From the NCBI RefSeq assembly GCF_000970345.1, contig NZ_LAQU01000024.1, positions 19,405 to 83,404 of the forward strand: 64,000 nucleotides of DNA, given 5' to 3'. This DNA comes from Robbsia andropogonis. Lineage in GTDB: Bacteria > Pseudomonadota > Gammaproteobacteria > Burkholderiales > Burkholderiaceae. The translations under genes were made by a program, and so were the position numbers. Within the stretch, counting starts at the first letter, position 1. The number at the start of each line of letters is the position of its first letter. This document shows, piece by piece, positions 54,155-64,000 of the stretch. A model generated the notes under the pieces. It searched no databases and was not told where the DNA came from. It worked only from the letters and a program-made list of their open reading frames with translations.

Positions 54155-55366
54155 TCAAGAATACGGGTTTTCCGCAATTTCCGATTTCAGCATGCCGCGA
54201 ATGCCGCGGATCGCCTGACGAATACGTGACTCATTTTCAATAAGAGCGAATCGGACATAGTCATCGCCATAATCACCGAAACCAACACCAGGCGACACGC
54301 AAACCTTCGCCTTTTCAAGCAATAATGTCGCGAATGCCAGCGAACCCATCGCGCGATAAGTCTCGGGAATCGGTGCCCAGACATACATGGACGCTTTCGG
54401 CTTTTCGACAGGCCATCCCGCTTCGATCAATCCCTTCACCAGCACATCACGCCGTCGTTGATATTGCGCCGCAATCTCTTTGACGCACTGCTGGTCGCCC
54501 TCCAATGCCGCGATGGCGGCAACCTGCAATGGCGTGAAGGTACCGTAGTCGTGATAGCTCTTGATCCGCGCCAGCGCCGCAACCAACTCGGGATTCCCCA
54601 CCATGAAACCTATCCGCCAGCCCGCCATGTTGTAGCTCTTCGATAATGTGAAGAACTCGACCGCGATATCCTTCGCGCCAGGCACCTGCATGATCGATGG
54701 CGCCTTCCAACCATCAAACACGATGTCGGCGTAAGCCAGATCATGCACGACAAAAATGTCATGCTTACGGGCCAGCGCCACCACACGCTCAAAAAAATCC
54801 CTTTCAACACACTGCGCGGTCGGATTGGACGGGAAGCCCAGGATCATCATCTTCGGCTTCGGGTAACTGCCACGAATCGCCTTTTCCAATTCCTCGAAAA
54901 AATCGATCCCCGGTGCCATCGGGACCGATCGGATGTCCGCGCCCGCGATCACGGCACCGTAGATATGAATCGGATAACTCGGATCAGGCACCAATACCGT
55001 GTCACCGCGATCCAACGTCGCCAGCATCAGGTGAGCAAGCCCTTCTTTAGAGCCAATGGTGACAATAGCTTCACTATCCGGATCGATGTCGACATCGTAT
55101 CGATCCCGATACCAATGCGCGATCGCCCTGCGCAGTCGCGGAATACCCTTCGATGAAGAATAACCATGCGTGTCCGGTCGACGCGCCACCTCCGCCAGTT
55201 TTTCGACGATATGCGGCGGCGTGGGGCCGTCCGGATTGCCCATGCTTAAATCGATGATGTCTTCCCCACGCCGTCGGGCCGCGAGTTTTAGCTCCGCCGG
55301 GATGTTGAATACGTACGGGGGAAGGCGATCGATGCGTGCAAAGCGACGCTTGCCGACTGTCGACAT
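54155..55366 (-). CDS. alaC: AlaC-type class I aminotransferase
   Basis: PLP enzyme of 403 residues. Motifs: [21 protein letters not shown] near residue 40, [28 protein letters not shown] and [17 protein letters not shown] with catalytic Lys. These match AlaC, the glutamate-pyruvate aminotransferase that makes alanine. ATG at 55366, AAGGAACC upstream. Monocistronic; no direct tie to the cobalamin genes that follow. Confidence 0.9.
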   Translation of the reverse strand: MSTVGKRRFARIDRLPPYVFNIPAELKLAARRRGEDIIDLSMGNPDGPTPPHIVEKLAEVARRPDTHGYSSSKGIPRLRRAIAHWYRDRYDVDIDPDSEAIVTIGSKEGLAHLMLATLDRGDTVLVPDPSYPIHIYGAVIAGADIRSVPMAPGIDFFEELEKAIRGSYPKPKMMILGFPSNPTAQCVERDFFERVVALARKHDIFVVHDLAYADIVFDGWKAPSIMQVPGAKDIAVEFFTLSKSYNMAGWRIGFMVGNPELVAALARIKSYHDYGTFTPLQVAAIAALEGDQQCVKEIAAQYQRRRDVLVKGLIEAGWPVEKPKASMYVWAPIPETYRAMGSLAFATLLLEKAKVCVSPGVGFGDYGDDYVRFALIENESRIRQAIRGIRGMLKSEIAENPYS

Positions 55367-55462
55367 TGTTTGGTTCCTTTACGTAAGCGCCCGGAACCGT
55401 CCGAGCGACGCGGCGAGCCACGATGCCACGCATGCACGGTACCCCGCGACACGCCAGGGTAA

Positions 55463-55492
55463 ATAGTACTGAATAGTCGATCAGATAAGCAA
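55463..55492 (-). promoter_or_regulatory. Sigma-70-like promoter of the aminotransferase gene
   Basis: On the leftward strand TTGCTT (55492-55487), 18-base spacer and TACTAT (55468-55463) lie about 97 bases before the alaC start. Moderate match to consensus. The rest of the gap 55367-55577 is AT-rich with no gene. Confidence 0.45.
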
Positions 55493-55577
55493 GAAATTCT
55501 TTAGCCTGCCTAGGAAAAAAGCAAGATTACACATAAATAAAAAATAGTAAGTTATTGAAAGTACTTTTTATTATCAG

Positions 55578-56312
55578 TCACGATCGCGAGTCAGCGCTAT
55601 AGAGCGTTGAATCGGTAAAATCTACTGAATTGAGTACTTTTCCTACCACGATGAGTGCGGTGCGCTGCATTGCCTCAGTGGGTGTCTGCGCGACAATGTC
55701 GATCAAAGTTCCTCGCACGATCTGTTGATCTGGCCAACTGGCACGGTAGACGATCGCAATCGGACAGCCCGCACCGTAATGGGGCATCAGGATTTCGACG
55801 ATTTCCGCGAGATGTCGGACCCCCAGGTGAATGGCAAGGGTGGCGCGGTGCCGCGCCAAAGCATCGAGCGTCTCGCCTTCCGGCATCGCCGTCTTGCGCG
55901 CGTAACGGGTCAGGATCACGGTTTGAGAGATGCCCGGCAGGGTCAACTCGGTACCGAGCGCGGCAGCACTCGCCGCTGTCGCGGTCACGCCGGGAATAAT
56001 CTCCCAATCGATGCCCAATCGATCCAGGCGCCGGATTTGTTCACCAATCGCACCGTACAGAGATGGATCGCCGGAATGCACGCGGGCGACGTTTTCTCCG
56101 CGGGCGTGTGCGGATTGCAGCACCGCGATGATCTCGTCTAGCGACAGCGGCGCACTGTCAACGACCGTATGGGCCTGGTGCCCATCTAGCACCGCGGCCG
56201 GCACGAGAGAGCCTGCATAGAGGATAACGGGGCACATGCGAATCAGGCGCTGCCCCTTGACCGTCACCAGTTCGGGGTCGCCAGGACCGGCTCCAATAAA
56301 ATAAATCGTCAT
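55578..56312 (-). CDS. cobM: Precorrin-4 C11-methyltransferase
   Basis: Adds the C11 methyl from S-adenosylmethionine to precorrin-4. 244 residues of the tetrapyrrole methylase fold: GAGPGDPELVTVKGQRLI, YAGSLVP, VARVHSGDPSLYGAIGEQ and IIPGVTATAASAAALG, all typical of CobM/CbiF. It is the last gene of the leftward cobalamin operon, 10 bases after cobK. Confidence 0.93.
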   Translation of the reverse strand: MTIYFIGAGPGDPELVTVKGQRLIRMCPVILYAGSLVPAAVLDGHQAHTVVDSAPLSLDEIIAVLQSAHARGENVARVHSGDPSLYGAIGEQIRRLDRLGIDWEIIPGVTATAASAAALGTELTLPGISQTVILTRYARKTAMPEGETLDALARHRATLAIHLGVRHLAEIVEILMPHYGAGCPIAIVYRASWPDQQIVRGTLIDIVAQTPTEAMQRTALIVVGKVLNSVDFTDSTLYSADSRS

Positions 56313-56322
56313 GAATGGCAGC

Positions 56323-57237
56323 TTATGTTAACGTGGACAGTGCTTGCAGCACCGCTTCAGCATCATGGAACAAACGTATCGGACATGATGCAAGCGATAC
56401 CGTGTGATACACCTCGCGATGTTGCGCCGATGAATACGCTATATCCAGGATCCCCTCGTGGGCTTCGCTGCTCTCGCATGCACGCGCTGCCCAAGCGGGT
56501 GCCGGACGGCGTCGCATGATAACGGGCAAGCCGAATTCCCGCGCCACCTGTAATTTTGCGTCAGTCGCATCGCCACCGCTGTTTTTACTGACGATGACAT
56601 CCACGCCCAGCGTGTGGATCAGGGTCCGCTCCGATGCCAATGTAAAAGGGCCTCTTGCGGCCAACAGCGACATCGCTGCGCCCGGAGGAAATGGCGGCAC
56701 CGCGTCGGCATGACGCGCCGCGGTCTGCGGGAGACATCGCACGTACCAATGCTGGCCAGGGGCGGCGCTCCTGATATGTGCCAAGGGTTCGCGGCCGACC
56801 GTCCATAAAGGGCGGCGAAAAGGGCGCAGTGCGGTCAGCGTCTGTGCCCAATCCGCCACGTCGATCCATCGATCGCCCTCCGTCGGTGCCCACGGAGGAC
56901 GTTCGAGCCGCCAATAGGGTATACGGCATGTGCCAGAAGCAGCCACGGCATTCGTACTGATTCGCGCGGCATAGGGATGGGTCGCATCCACCACGAGACC
57001 AAATTCGCCATCGCCCAGTGTTCGCGCCAATCCTTCAGCCCCTCCGAAGCCCCCTTCCCGCACTAGGCAAGGCAAGTCAGGAGGCGACGCACCCAGGCCG
57101 GCGACGCTATATACATCCGCTTCACGCAAGTGTCGTGCTATGGCCAGTGCGTCGCCCGTGCCGCCGAGCAGCAGGATTCGAGGCAGGTGAGAGAAAGCCG
57201 AGGCCCGCGGCGGCGGCATGGCGTCAACGGTCGGCAT
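56323..57237 (-). CDS. cobK: Precorrin-6A reductase
   Basis: NADPH-dependent reductase of precorrin-6A. 304 residues with [31 protein letters not shown], and [21 protein letters not shown], all CobK hallmarks. ATG at 57237 has GAGG at good distance and overlaps the cbiD stop by 14 bases; a TTG 24 bases upstream is less likely. Confidence 0.9.
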   Translation of the reverse strand: MPTVDAMPPPRASAFSHLPRILLLGGTGDALAIARHLREADVYSVAGLGASPPDLPCLVREGGFGGAEGLARTLGDGEFGLVVDATHPYAARISTNAVAASGTCRIPYWRLERPPWAPTEGDRWIDVADWAQTLTALRPFRRPLWTVGREPLAHIRSAAPGQHWYVRCLPQTAARHADAVPPFPPGAAMSLLAARGPFTLASERTLIHTLGVDVIVSKNSGGDATDAKLQVAREFGLPVIMRRRPAPAWAARACESSEAHEGILDIAYSSAQHREVYHTVSLASCPIRLFHDAEAVLQALSTLT

Positions 57238-58492
57238 GCATATCCTCGCTGGCTTGGCCAATCACCTCGCCCCGTCGATCGATGGCAATCACGTCGAGCG
57301 CGACGCGCTGTGCGCCAATCACCTCGCGCACGTACGCCAGCGCCTTGCGGCAGACAATGTCGCCAAGCGCGATACCGGCGGCGTGCGCGATTGCATGGGC
57401 TTCCAAGCTGGTGTTGGCGTTGAGAATGGCAGCCTGTACCGCGGCGACGCGGGACGGCGCTGCAATCGACGCGTCCTCTCCCTCGCACATACCAAGCGCG
57501 GCCCCGCTCCATTGCGCGAGACGCCCTAAATCAACCGAGGATTGCTTGCTATGTAAATCCAGATGCCCGGCGGCGAGTTTGCTGAACTTGCCGAAACCGC
57601 CAACCAGGCTCAAACGATGCAACGGCGCGGCACCGATTGACTGGATTCCTGGCCTGTCAGGCAGCGGCAGGACCACCGCATCGGCTTGCCCTGTACGCCG
57701 GATATGCTTCAGGACCGCCCCAGCAAAGTCGCCCATTTCTATCAACGCCATATCGGGCAAACCGTAACGTTCGCGGGCAACCCACTCGCTGGTGTTGCCG
57801 GTGCACGCCGCCAGGTGGATTTGCCCGTTCGCCCGTGCGACATCGATTCCCTGATGAATTGAGGCGATGTACGCTGCGCACGAAAACGGCCGAACAATGC
57901 CCGTCGTGCCGAGAATCGACAAGCCACCCAGGATGCCAAGCCGCGGATTCATCGTCTTCAGGGCAATGTCGGCTCCCCCCTCCACACCCACCTGGACCAC
58001 GAAACCACCCGGATAGCCATGCTGCGCGGCAACGCGATCAAGATGCGTGCGAATCATCATGCGAGGTACGGGATTGATAGCCGGTTCCCCGATCGGCAAA
58101 GCCAGTCCCGCCCGCGTTACCGTACCGACGCCAGGGCCCGCCTCGAAGCGTACGCCTTCAGTGGCGCACAGGCTGAGCGATACGAACACCACCGCGCCGT
58201 GCGTGACGTCCGGGTCGTCGCCGGCGTCCTTGACGACGCCCGCGATGGCTGTTCTCCGTACCGTTGTCGTGGCATCGTCCACGAATCGGCAATATGCAAT
58301 AGGTATCGTGACGGTCTGCCCTTTTGGCAACGTGATCTCCACGCCGTCGGGGCCGTCATGCATGTCCTTGCCGGAAAATAACGCGCATGCGGCCGCGCAG
58401 GCCGCGGCCGTCGCGCAACTACCAGTGGTCAGGCCTGTACGTAACGGCTGCTTGCCACCGTCAGCCGATTCCTCGTCGGGTTCAAGACGCAT
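57224..58492 (-). CDS. cbiD: Cobalt-precorrin-5B (C1)-methyltransferase
   Basis: C1-methyltransferase of 422 residues. N-terminus [18 protein letters not shown] is diagnostic of Cbi[24 protein letters not shown] and [20 protein letters not shown] (split here as [18 protein letters not shown]) follow. It replaces CobF in an otherwise aerobic pathway. It overlaps cobL by 11 bases and cobK by 14, so the four leftward genes are coupled. Confidence 0.92.
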   Translation of the reverse strand: MRLEPDEESADGGKQPLRTGLTTGSCATAAACAAACALFSGKDMHDGPDGVEITLPKGQTVTIPIAYCRFVDDATTTVRRTAIAGVVKDAGDDPDVTHGAVVFVSLSLCATEGVRFEAGPGVGTVTRAGLALPIGEPAINPVPRMMIRTHLDRVAAQHGYPGGFVVQVGVEGGADIALKTMNPRLGILGGLSILGTTGIVRPFSCAAYIASIHQGIDVARANGQIHLAACTGNTSEWVARERYGLPDMALIEMGDFAGAVLKHIRRTGQADAVVLPLPDRPGIQSIGAAPLHRLSLVGGFGKFSKLAAGHLDLHSKQSSVDLGRLAQWSGAALGMCEGEDASIAAPSRVAAVQAAILNANTSLEAHAIAHAAGIALGDIVCRKALAYVREVIGAQRVALDVIAIDRRGEVIGQASEDMHADR

Positions 58493-59933
58493 GATTCGCG
58501 GCCTCCCCCGGACAGTCGTTCAGCGTATCGCCCCCCTTGCACGATTCGATCCTGTCGCACGGAGACGTGGTCGACGATACCTCGTTGTCTGCGATGCCAT
58601 CGGATGCGGTGGACGTATCGATGCCTGCATCGGCGTGCCCTTTCGTATAGGCCCAGATCGTCAACGGCAAGGCACCACGCCAAACGTCGAAGCCCCCTAG
58701 CGGTGCCGCATGCGATACCGTCAATCGGATCAATTCACCGCCATGGCGCGCATGCCAATCCACTAGAAGGGATTCGCTTTGCAATGTCACCGCGTTCGCC
58801 ACGAGACGGCCGCCAGGGCGTAACGCCCGCCAGCACCGTGGCAATACGCCGGGGGCCGTCACGCCACCGCCTATAAAGATTGCATCCGGTTGCGGCAGCC
58901 CTTCGAGCGCCTCGGGAGCACTTCCTGGAATGACGCGCAGCCCGGGCACGCCGAAGCGATCGCGGTTGCGGACGATCAAGGCCTGGCGCGAAGCGTTCGC
59001 TTCGATCGCGATCGCCTGGCAGCGCCGATGCGCGCGCATCCATTCGATGCCGATTGAACCACTCCCGGCTCCCACGTCCCACAGCACTTCGCCTGGGCGC
59101 GGAGCCAGATGCGCCAACGTCACCGCGCGCTGCTCGCGCTTTGTCAACTGGCCATCATGCGTGAACAGGTCGTCAGGCAGGCCAGGGGTCAGCCCCCAGG
59201 TGATCGGTACAGAGGACATCGATGCGTCGATGTCCCCGGGCATACTGCTGATACCGATGCAGTGTATGCCGATGACGTTCAACGCATCGACCCGCGCGCT
59301 GTCCGATGCCCCCCATGTATCAGCCCGCACTGAAAACAGGTATTCACCCGGGCCACCAAGGCGATTGCAGACCGTCATGACGCTCGCGCCGAAGCCCCGT
59401 GCGGTCAGTAATCCTGCCACCGCCTGCGGCGTGGTGGCGTCGGCACTGAGCACGATCAGACGTTCACCGGCATACAGCGCCGCGTTCAGGGACGCCAGCG
59501 GCCGACCGACCAACGACAACGTCGCCACCACATCAAGGGGCCAGCGCAACCGTGCCGCGGCCAGTGCGATCGACGAAACGCCAGGCCAGATCGTATAACT
59601 CTCGGCAGGGAATTCGCGGGAAATGGCGGCACCCACACCAAACCACATCGGGTCGCCCGATGCCAGCGCAACAACCGGCTGCCCATGTAAAGCGTGAAGC
59701 GGTGTCAGCGAAAAAGGGCTTGGCCACGCGACGCCGCGGGCTTGCAGGCGCGCTGGCAGCAGCGCCAGGTGGCGCCCCGCGCCAACGATATGCCGGGCCG
59801 CCCATAGCGCGCGTCGTGGTGCCCGGTCCAGCCCGGCATAGCCGCTCTCCCCGATTCCCACTACTGTCAACCACATTGCCGTCACGGGCGCCCCTTCTGC
59901 TGGCTTGTCATCACGCATCTTCATCGATGACAT
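58482..59933 (-). CDS. cobL: Precorrin-6Y C5,15-methyltransferase (decarboxylating)
   Basis: Bifunctional enzyme of 483 residues: N-terminal CbiE-like methylase ([23 protein letters not shown] near residue 20) and C-terminal CbiT domain ([18 protein letters not shown]). It methylates C5 and C15 and removes the acetate side chain. The start is taken at 59933; the frame is open 49 codons further, and Met at 59876 (MWLTVVG) is also possible. First gene of the leftward operon. Confidence 0.9.
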   Translation of the reverse strand: MSSMKMRDDKPAEGAPVTAMWLTVVGIGESGYAGLDRAPRRALWAARHIVGAGRHLALLPARLQARGVAWPSPFSLTPLHALHGQPVVALASGDPMWFGVGAAISREFPAESYTIWPGVSSIALAAARLRWPLDVVATLSLVGRPLASLNAALYAGERLIVLSADATTPQAVAGLLTARGFGASVMTVCNRLGGPGEYLFSVRADTWGASDSARVDALNVIGIHCIGISSMPGDIDASMSSVPITWGLTPGLPDDLFTHDGQLTKREQRAVTLAHLAPRPGEVLWDVGAGSGSIGIEWMRAHRRCQAIAIEANASRQALIVRNRDRFGVPGLRVIPGSAPEALEGLPQPDAIFIGGGVTAPGVLPRCWRALRPGGRLVANAVTLQSESLLVDWHARHGGELIRLTVSHAAPLGGFDVWRGALPLTIWAYTKGHADAGIDTSTASDGIADNEVSSTTSPCDRIESCKGGDTLNDCPGEAANHAS

Positions 59934-60012
59934 TGTAATGCGCGTTGTCCCCCGCGCGGCGGTGCGGGCATGCGGACTGACAGGATGTCGCGGCTGTGCG
60001 CAACGCACTGCG

Positions 60013-60018
60013 TATAAT
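60013..60018 (+). promoter_or_regulatory. TATAAT -10 box in cobG upstream region
   Basis: Exact TATAAT lies 55 bases before the ATG at 60074. No good -35 is seen. If used, cobG must start after it, favouring 60074 over the GTG at 59996. The whole 140-base region between the divergent cob operons (59934-60073) shows no cobalamin-riboswitch-like B12 box that I can recognise. Confidence 0.35.
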
Positions 60019-60073
60019 AGAAGCTGTTGCAGCCTCGCCGGACAAGCGGCCTGCCTGCCCGTTTTTTCCTGCG

Positions 60074-61879
60074 ATGCCACCCGTCTTGCGCCCTATCCCA
60101 GCCCCTTCGCCGCCTGTACCCTCATCGCTCGCGCCGCTGCCACCGCGGGCGGATGCGTGCCCGGGCCTCATGCGCATCGCGCCTGCGCGCGATGGAGGTA
60201 TTTGCCGGGTCCGTTTGCCCGGCGGTGTGCTGTCCGCCGCGCAAGCGCGCGTGCTCGCGGCCGCCAGCCGCATTTTCGGCAACGGCATCATCGAATTGAC
60301 GAATCGGGCGAACGTACAATTGCGCGGCATCGGTGGCACCCCCGGCTTGCCCGACTTGCAGGACGCGCCAGCGGCATTAGTGACGATGCTGACGGATAGT
60401 GGCCTAGGCCCAAGGCCAAGCGTCACCCCATCCGGCACGCCGGAAGATCTCACATTGGCCGCGACTCGCATAGCGGACCTGGATGCGGTCAGGAACATCC
60501 TGATCAGTCCCACGGCCGGAACCGACCCGCAGAGCGTGATTGATACGCGACCACTGCTCAAGGCGTCGCTAGACCACTTGGCGCGCGCGATCGCCTCGGC
60601 GCACCACCACGCCGGTCAGGACAGAGATGATCCCCGGAAACCTTTGGTAGCGGCGTGCGATGAAACGCCGCACCCGATCACGGATGACGTCGCACGCGCA
60701 CCGCTATCAACGAAATTCGCGATTCAGATCGATGGGGGTGAGGCGTTGTCGGTGCTCGGCCATCACCACGATATCTGGCTCTGCGCGCTGGACCCCCGTT
60801 ACGCGTTGCAGCGATCAATGGAATGGCCCGGCGATACGGACACCGAGACTGCACGGACCGGTCATTGGTTCGCTTTCGGCCTCGCCTCGGCGATTCCTTG
60901 CGTATTCGATGACAGTAACACTATAAATGCCGCCGTCGGTACGGACGTCTCGACCGCGCCCGTCACGCCACCATCCGGGCATGACACCGCGACGCCATTG
61001 ACACCCGTGACGACAGACGCTGGCGACTGTCCGCTTGGGTTGGTCGCGGCGCATGATGTGCCTGCGTTGATTGAAGCGTTGGTCGTATACTTCCTCCGGC
61101 AGCGGGCGTCGGGAAAAGCCCGGGACGCCGAGGGCCGCATGGCCGGTCGCCTGAGGGACCTGCTGCCGCGACACGAGATCGGCGCGAGACGTGTTTTCGT
61201 CGATGCGGCATTGTCTACCACCACGCTCAAGACCGTGCGCCCGGTCTGGCTGTCGCAATGGCGCCGCCCTCGACCGGCGCCCGATGCGGCGCGCCGCATC
61301 GGGCTGCTTCCGCAACGCACCGACATACCAATCGATCACGCGGTAACTTCCATGCTTGGCTTACCGGCGCTCGGTGTCCACGCCGCACTCGGTCGCTTGA
61401 CGCCACACCAACTGGACACCCTGGCCGCGCTGAGCGACCACATCGGTGACGGAACGTTGCGCGTGACTCCCTGGCAAGGGATCTTGCTACCCAACGTGCG
61501 CGCTAGCGAACACGAGCTTGCGTCGACCCTGGAAACCTTGCACGACGTAGAGGTGATCGTCGATCACGCCGCATCGATCACACGGCTGCACGCGTGTGCC
61601 GGCAGCACCGGCTGCGCGAAAGGTCATGCCGATACAAAGCGCGACGCAGTGCAACTGGCAATGCGGCTATCCGGACGCGTGCCACAGGTGAGCATCCATG
61701 TCAGCGGCTGCGAGCGGCGATGCGCCTCTGCGGTCACACGGCGATTTACATTGGTTGCGACGGCCCCGGGCCGCTATGCGTTGCATGCAAGCAGTGGCAG
61801 GGAGCGCGGCGAAGTATTACAGTGCGCGGACGTCGACATCGACGGTGCCGCCGACCGTATTTTGAAAGAGACTGCCTGA
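60074..61879 (+). CDS. cobG: Precorrin-3B synthase
   Basis: Oxygen-dependent monooxygenase that prepares ring contraction; uses a siroheme-type fold with Fe-S. 601 residues, well above the usual 450, through a Pro-rich N-terminus and a middle insert around residues 240-310. Core motifs: ACPGLMRIAPARDGGICRVRLPGG, in parts CPGLMRIAPARDGG and LTNRANVQLRGIGG; Fe-S Cys in CAGSTGCAKGH and SGCERRCA. The ATG at 60074 has no clear ribosome site; a GTG at 59996 in frame is the alternative. First gene of the rightward operon. Confidence 0.87.
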   Translation: MPPVLRPIPAPSPPVPSSLAPLPPRADACPGLMRIAPARDGGICRVRLPGGVLSAAQARVLAAASRIFGNGIIELTNRANVQLRGIGGTPGLPDLQDAPAALVTMLTDSGLGPRPSVTPSGTPEDLTLAATRIADLDAVRNILISPTAGTDPQSVIDTRPLLKASLDHLARAIASAHHHAGQDRDDPRKPLVAACDETPHPITDDVARAPLSTKFAIQIDGGEALSVLGHHHDIWLCALDPRYALQRSMEWPGDTDTETARTGHWFAFGLASAIPCVFDDSNTINAAVGTDVSTAPVTPPSGHDTATPLTPVTTDAGDCPLGLVAAHDVPALIEALVVYFLRQRASGKARDAEGRMAGRLRDLLPRHEIGARRVFVDAALSTTTLKTVRPVWLSQWRRPRPAPDAARRIGLLPQRTDIPIDHAVTSMLGLPALGVHAALGRLTPHQLDTLAALSDHIGDGTLRVTPWQGILLPNVRASEHELASTLETLHDVEVIVDHAASITRLHACAGSTGCAKGHADTKRDAVQLAMRLSGRVPQVSIHVSGCERRCASAVTRRFTLVATAPGRYALHASSGRERGEVLQCADVDIDGAADRILKETA

Positions 61880-61881
61880 CC

Positions 61882-62508
61882 ATGACCGATTACCAGCGCA
61901 ACGGGGACGAGATTTATCGTCAATCGTTCGCGACGATACGCGCCGAGACCGACCTGAGCGCGATTCCCGCTGATCTGCAAAAACTCGCGGTGCGTGTGAT
62001 TCATGCATGCGGCATGATTGACATCGCAGCGGATCTGCTATTTTCCGCGGGAGCGGGCAACGCGGGACGACAGGCATTGGCAAACGGCGCACCCATCCTC
62101 TGCGACGCCCAGATGGTGGCGCATGGGGTCACGCGCTCCCGCCTGCCGGCGGACAACGCCGTCATCTGTACGCTGAACGATCCGCGCGTGCCCGAATTGG
62201 CCCGCGAAATGTGCAATACCCGTTCGGCCGCCGCGCTGGAATTGTGGCGTGACCATCTCGCCGGCAGCGTCGTGGCCATCGGCAACGCGCCCACGGCGTT
62301 GTTTCACCTTCTGGACATGCTGGACGCAGGCGCGCCTCGTCCAGCACTGATTCTGGGATTTCCGGTAGGTTTCATCGGCGCGGCGGAGTCGAAGGCGATG
62401 TTGGCCGCCGACAGCCGGGGCATCCCGTTCGTCGCGCTGCAAGGCCGGCGCGGCGGCAGTGCTATGGTGGCCGCCGCGGTCAATGCATTGGCGACGGAGC
62501 ACGAGTGA
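61882..62508 (+). CDS. cobH: Precorrin-8X methylmutase
   Basis: Moves the C11 methyl to C12, giving hydrogenobyrinic acid. 208 residues: IYRQSFATIRAETDL at the N-terminus, VRVIHACGMIDIAADLLFS with the catalytic His, and LILGFPVGFIGAAESKAML near the C-terminus, the standard CobH/CbiC pattern. Begins 2 bases after the cobG stop and ends directly before the cobI ATG. Confidence 0.93.
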   Translation: MTDYQRNGDEIYRQSFATIRAETDLSAIPADLQKLAVRVIHACGMIDIAADLLFSAGAGNAGRQALANGAPILCDAQMVAHGVTRSRLPADNAVICTLNDPRVPELAREMCNTRSAAALELWRDHLAGSVVAIGNAPTALFHLLDMLDAGAPRPALILGFPVGFIGAAESKAMLAADSRGIPFVALQGRRGGSAMVAAAVNALATEHE

Positions 62509-63267
62509 ATGACCATCCCCGCTATCTCGTCCGCCACTGGCCGTCGCGGCACGCTGATTGGTCTCGGCGTCGGACCGGGCGATCCGGAGTTGATCACCGT
62601 CAAGGCGTTACGCTTGCTGCGCGCAGCGCCAGTAGTGGCGTATTTTATTGCAAAGGGTAAAACCGGAAATGCCTTCGGCATCATCGCATCGCACCTGGAG
62701 GCAGGACAGATCCGGTTGCCGCTCGTCTATCCGGTGACAACGGAAGCGCTGCCACCGCCACTACGTTATGAAGACGTCATCACCGCGTTCTATGACGAAT
62801 CGGCCATGCTGCTGAGAACCTATCTGGATGCCGGGCAGGATGTTGCCGTCATTTGCGAGGGGGACCCTTTTTTCTACGGCTCCTATATGTATTTGCATGA
62901 CCGTCTCTGTGGAGACTACGCGACCGATGTGGTGCCCGGTGTCTGTTCCATGCTCGGGGGCGCGGCCATGCTCGGCCTCCCGCTGGTCTATCGCAACCAG
63001 ACGCTGACCGTCCTGTCCGGTGTGTTGCCGGCCGAGGAACTGTCCGCACGCCTGACCACCGCCGACGCCGCCGTAATCATGAAACTGGGCCGCAACTTCG
63101 ACAAGGTGCGGGGCGTGCTCAGAACGCTCGGTCTGGACAAGCGCGCACACTACATCGAGCGCGCGACGATGGCGCAGCAGCGCATCGTACCGATCGACGA
63201 CGTCGACCCGATGGCATCTCCCTATTTCTCGTTACTCGTGGTTCCGGGCAAGAAATGGCAGGCATGA
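62509..63267 (+). CDS. cobI: Precorrin-2 C20-methyltransferase
   Basis: SAM-dependent methylase of 252 residues: [41 protein letters not shown], and [20 protein letters not shown] with [17 protein letters not shown], typical CobI. Acts early in corrin ring formation. Starts right after the cobH stop and overlaps the next gene by 4 bases (ATGA). Confidence 0.93.
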   Translation: MTIPAISSATGRRGTLIGLGVGPGDPELITVKALRLLRAAPVVAYFIAKGKTGNAFGIIASHLEAGQIRLPLVYPVTTEALPPPLRYEDVITAFYDESAMLLRTYLDAGQDVAVICEGDPFFYGSYMYLHDRLCGDYATDVVPGVCSMLGGAAMLGLPLVYRNQTLTVLSGVLPAEELSARLTTADAAVIMKLGRNFDKVRGVLRTLGLDKRAHYIERATMAQQRIVPIDDVDPMASPYFSLLVVPGKKWQA

Positions 63268-64000
63268 ATCCCTCCTCATCCGCCCCCGAAAACGTAACGC
63301 CGGCGATTATCGTACTCGGCACCAGCGCCTTGCCCGCCGCGCGCCGCATTCTGGATACCTTGCCGGGCGCCACATTACATGTGCTGCGCAAGCGTTTTGA
63401 TCTGCAAGACATCGGGGAAATCGGTGCCCGGGCGATTCCCATCGATAATCTCGGCGCGCATTTGAGGCACTGCTACACCAACGGCACGCCCCTGATTGCA
63501 TTGTGCGCGGCCGGCATTGTCATCCGCTGCCTGGCGCCGGTCATCGGCACCAGCGCTAAAACGGACGAGCCGGCCGTGTTGGCGGTAGCGGAAGACGGCG
63601 GCGCTGTCGTCCCGTTATTGGGTGGGCTAAGCGGCGCAAACGACTTGGCCAGGCGCGTCGCCGCGACCTTTGCCTGCACGCCGGCGATCACGACGAGCGG
63701 CGAACTGCGTTTCGGCCGCTGCCTGCTCAGCCCGCCCCCAGGCTATGCGCTCGCGGATATCGACGCCGGCAAGCGCTTTGTATCGGATCTGCTCGCTGGC
63801 GCCCCCGCGTGTATCGACGGCATCGCGCCTTGGCTCGACGACCTGGGCTTACCGCATGTCACCGCGTCAGAAGCGTTATCGACGCATGTCACATCGCCGC
63901 TTCTTGCATCACGCACCGAAGGCGTAGCGCAAGAAGACGGCGCCGGTCACGTCAGGACGATCCGCATCGGCATCGAGCGTAGTGCGCCCGCAGGCACGTT
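63264..64000 (+). CDS. CbiG-domain protein, probably CbiG-CobJ fusion (truncated by window)
   Basis: Reading from ATG 63264 is open to the window end (245 residues). It shows the CbiG N-terminal and central pattern: [53 protein letters not shown] and a following TTSGELRFG. CbiG opens the delta-lactone in the anaerobic route; in many aerobic beta- and gamma-proteobacteria it is fused to CobJ (precorrin-3B C17-methyltransferase), so the continuation may be CobJ. That part is beyond the window. Confidence 0.85.
   Translation, partial: MNPSSSAPENVTPAIIVLGTSALPAARRILDTLPGATLHVLRKRFDLQDIGEIGARAIPIDNLGAHLRHCYTNGTPLIALCAAGIVIRCLAPVIGTSAKTDEPAVLAVAEDGGAVVPLLGGLSGANDLARRVAATFACTPAITTSGELRFGRCLLSPPPGYALADIDAGKRFVSDLLAGAPACIDGIAPWLDDLGLPHVTASEALSTHVTSPLLASRTEGVAQEDGAGHVRTIRIGIERSAPAGT

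Noticed and set aside
59934..60073. Cobalamin riboswitch between the divergent cob operons
   Set aside because: Too short a region and no B12-box-like sequence recognised by eye; a covariance search would be decisive.

Overview
The window reads as chromosomal DNA of a beta-proteobacterium, most likely a member of the Burkholderiaceae. The pointers are a Burkholderia-type general porin, roughly 60 % GC by eye, many LysR regulators beside divergent catabolic operons, and a mixed-type aerobic cobalamin cluster. I cannot name the species. I saw no rRNA, tRNA, CRISPR array, insertion sequence or prophage.

Layout. 1-836: 3' truncated porin gene. 899-6248: operon for a DapA-like aldolase, an SDR dehydrogenase and a polar amino-acid ABC transporter, with a divergent LysR gene. 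6369-9391: HAD phosphatase, Pmp3/YqaE peptide, 3-methyladenine glycosylase (frameshifted at its end) and an AEC permease. 9553-17578: PotABCD-like ABC transporter, divergent from an operon for a PuuE-like polysaccharide deacetylase, a GntR regulator and a flavin reductase, followed by an SDR. 17616-27588: DeoR regulator, cytoplasmic sialidase-like protein, Na+/solute symporter, PdxA2, four-carbon acid sugar kinase, Fe-alcohol dehydrogenase and DapA-like aldolase, with a divergent LysR; this looks like uptake and catabolism of a sugar acid of the threonate/erythronate type. 27745-32248: MHS transporter, DUF2848 protein, MFS exporter and LysR. 32356-34568: KaiC-like double ATPase coupled to a response regulator. 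34817-38751: three-subunit membrane FAD dehydrogenase (gluconate 2-dehydrogenase type). 39444-46411: Bcr/CflA exporter, soluble PAS-PAS chemoreceptor, succinate-semialdehyde dehydrogenase, TetR and DHA2 exporter. 46502-49516: group III truncated globin overlapping a PAS/GGDEF/EAL gene that is split by a frameshift. 49857-55366: SH3-like secreted protein, ArnT-like glycosyltransferase, TetR and AlaC-type aminotransferase. 55578-64000: divergent cobalamin operons, cobM-cobK-cbiD-cobL leftward and cobG-cobH-cobI-cbiG/cobJ rightward; the last gene runs off the window.

How it works together. Most of the window is accessory metabolism: at least four separate operons each pair a transporter with two to five enzymes and its own regulator, and several have clear palindromes at their promoters. 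The cobalamin block makes the corrin ring. The signalling genes (KaiC/response regulator, soluble chemoreceptor, globin with c-di-GMP enzyme) are scattered between the metabolic operons. Two genes each appear to lack exactly one base, which could be real mutations or assembly errors.
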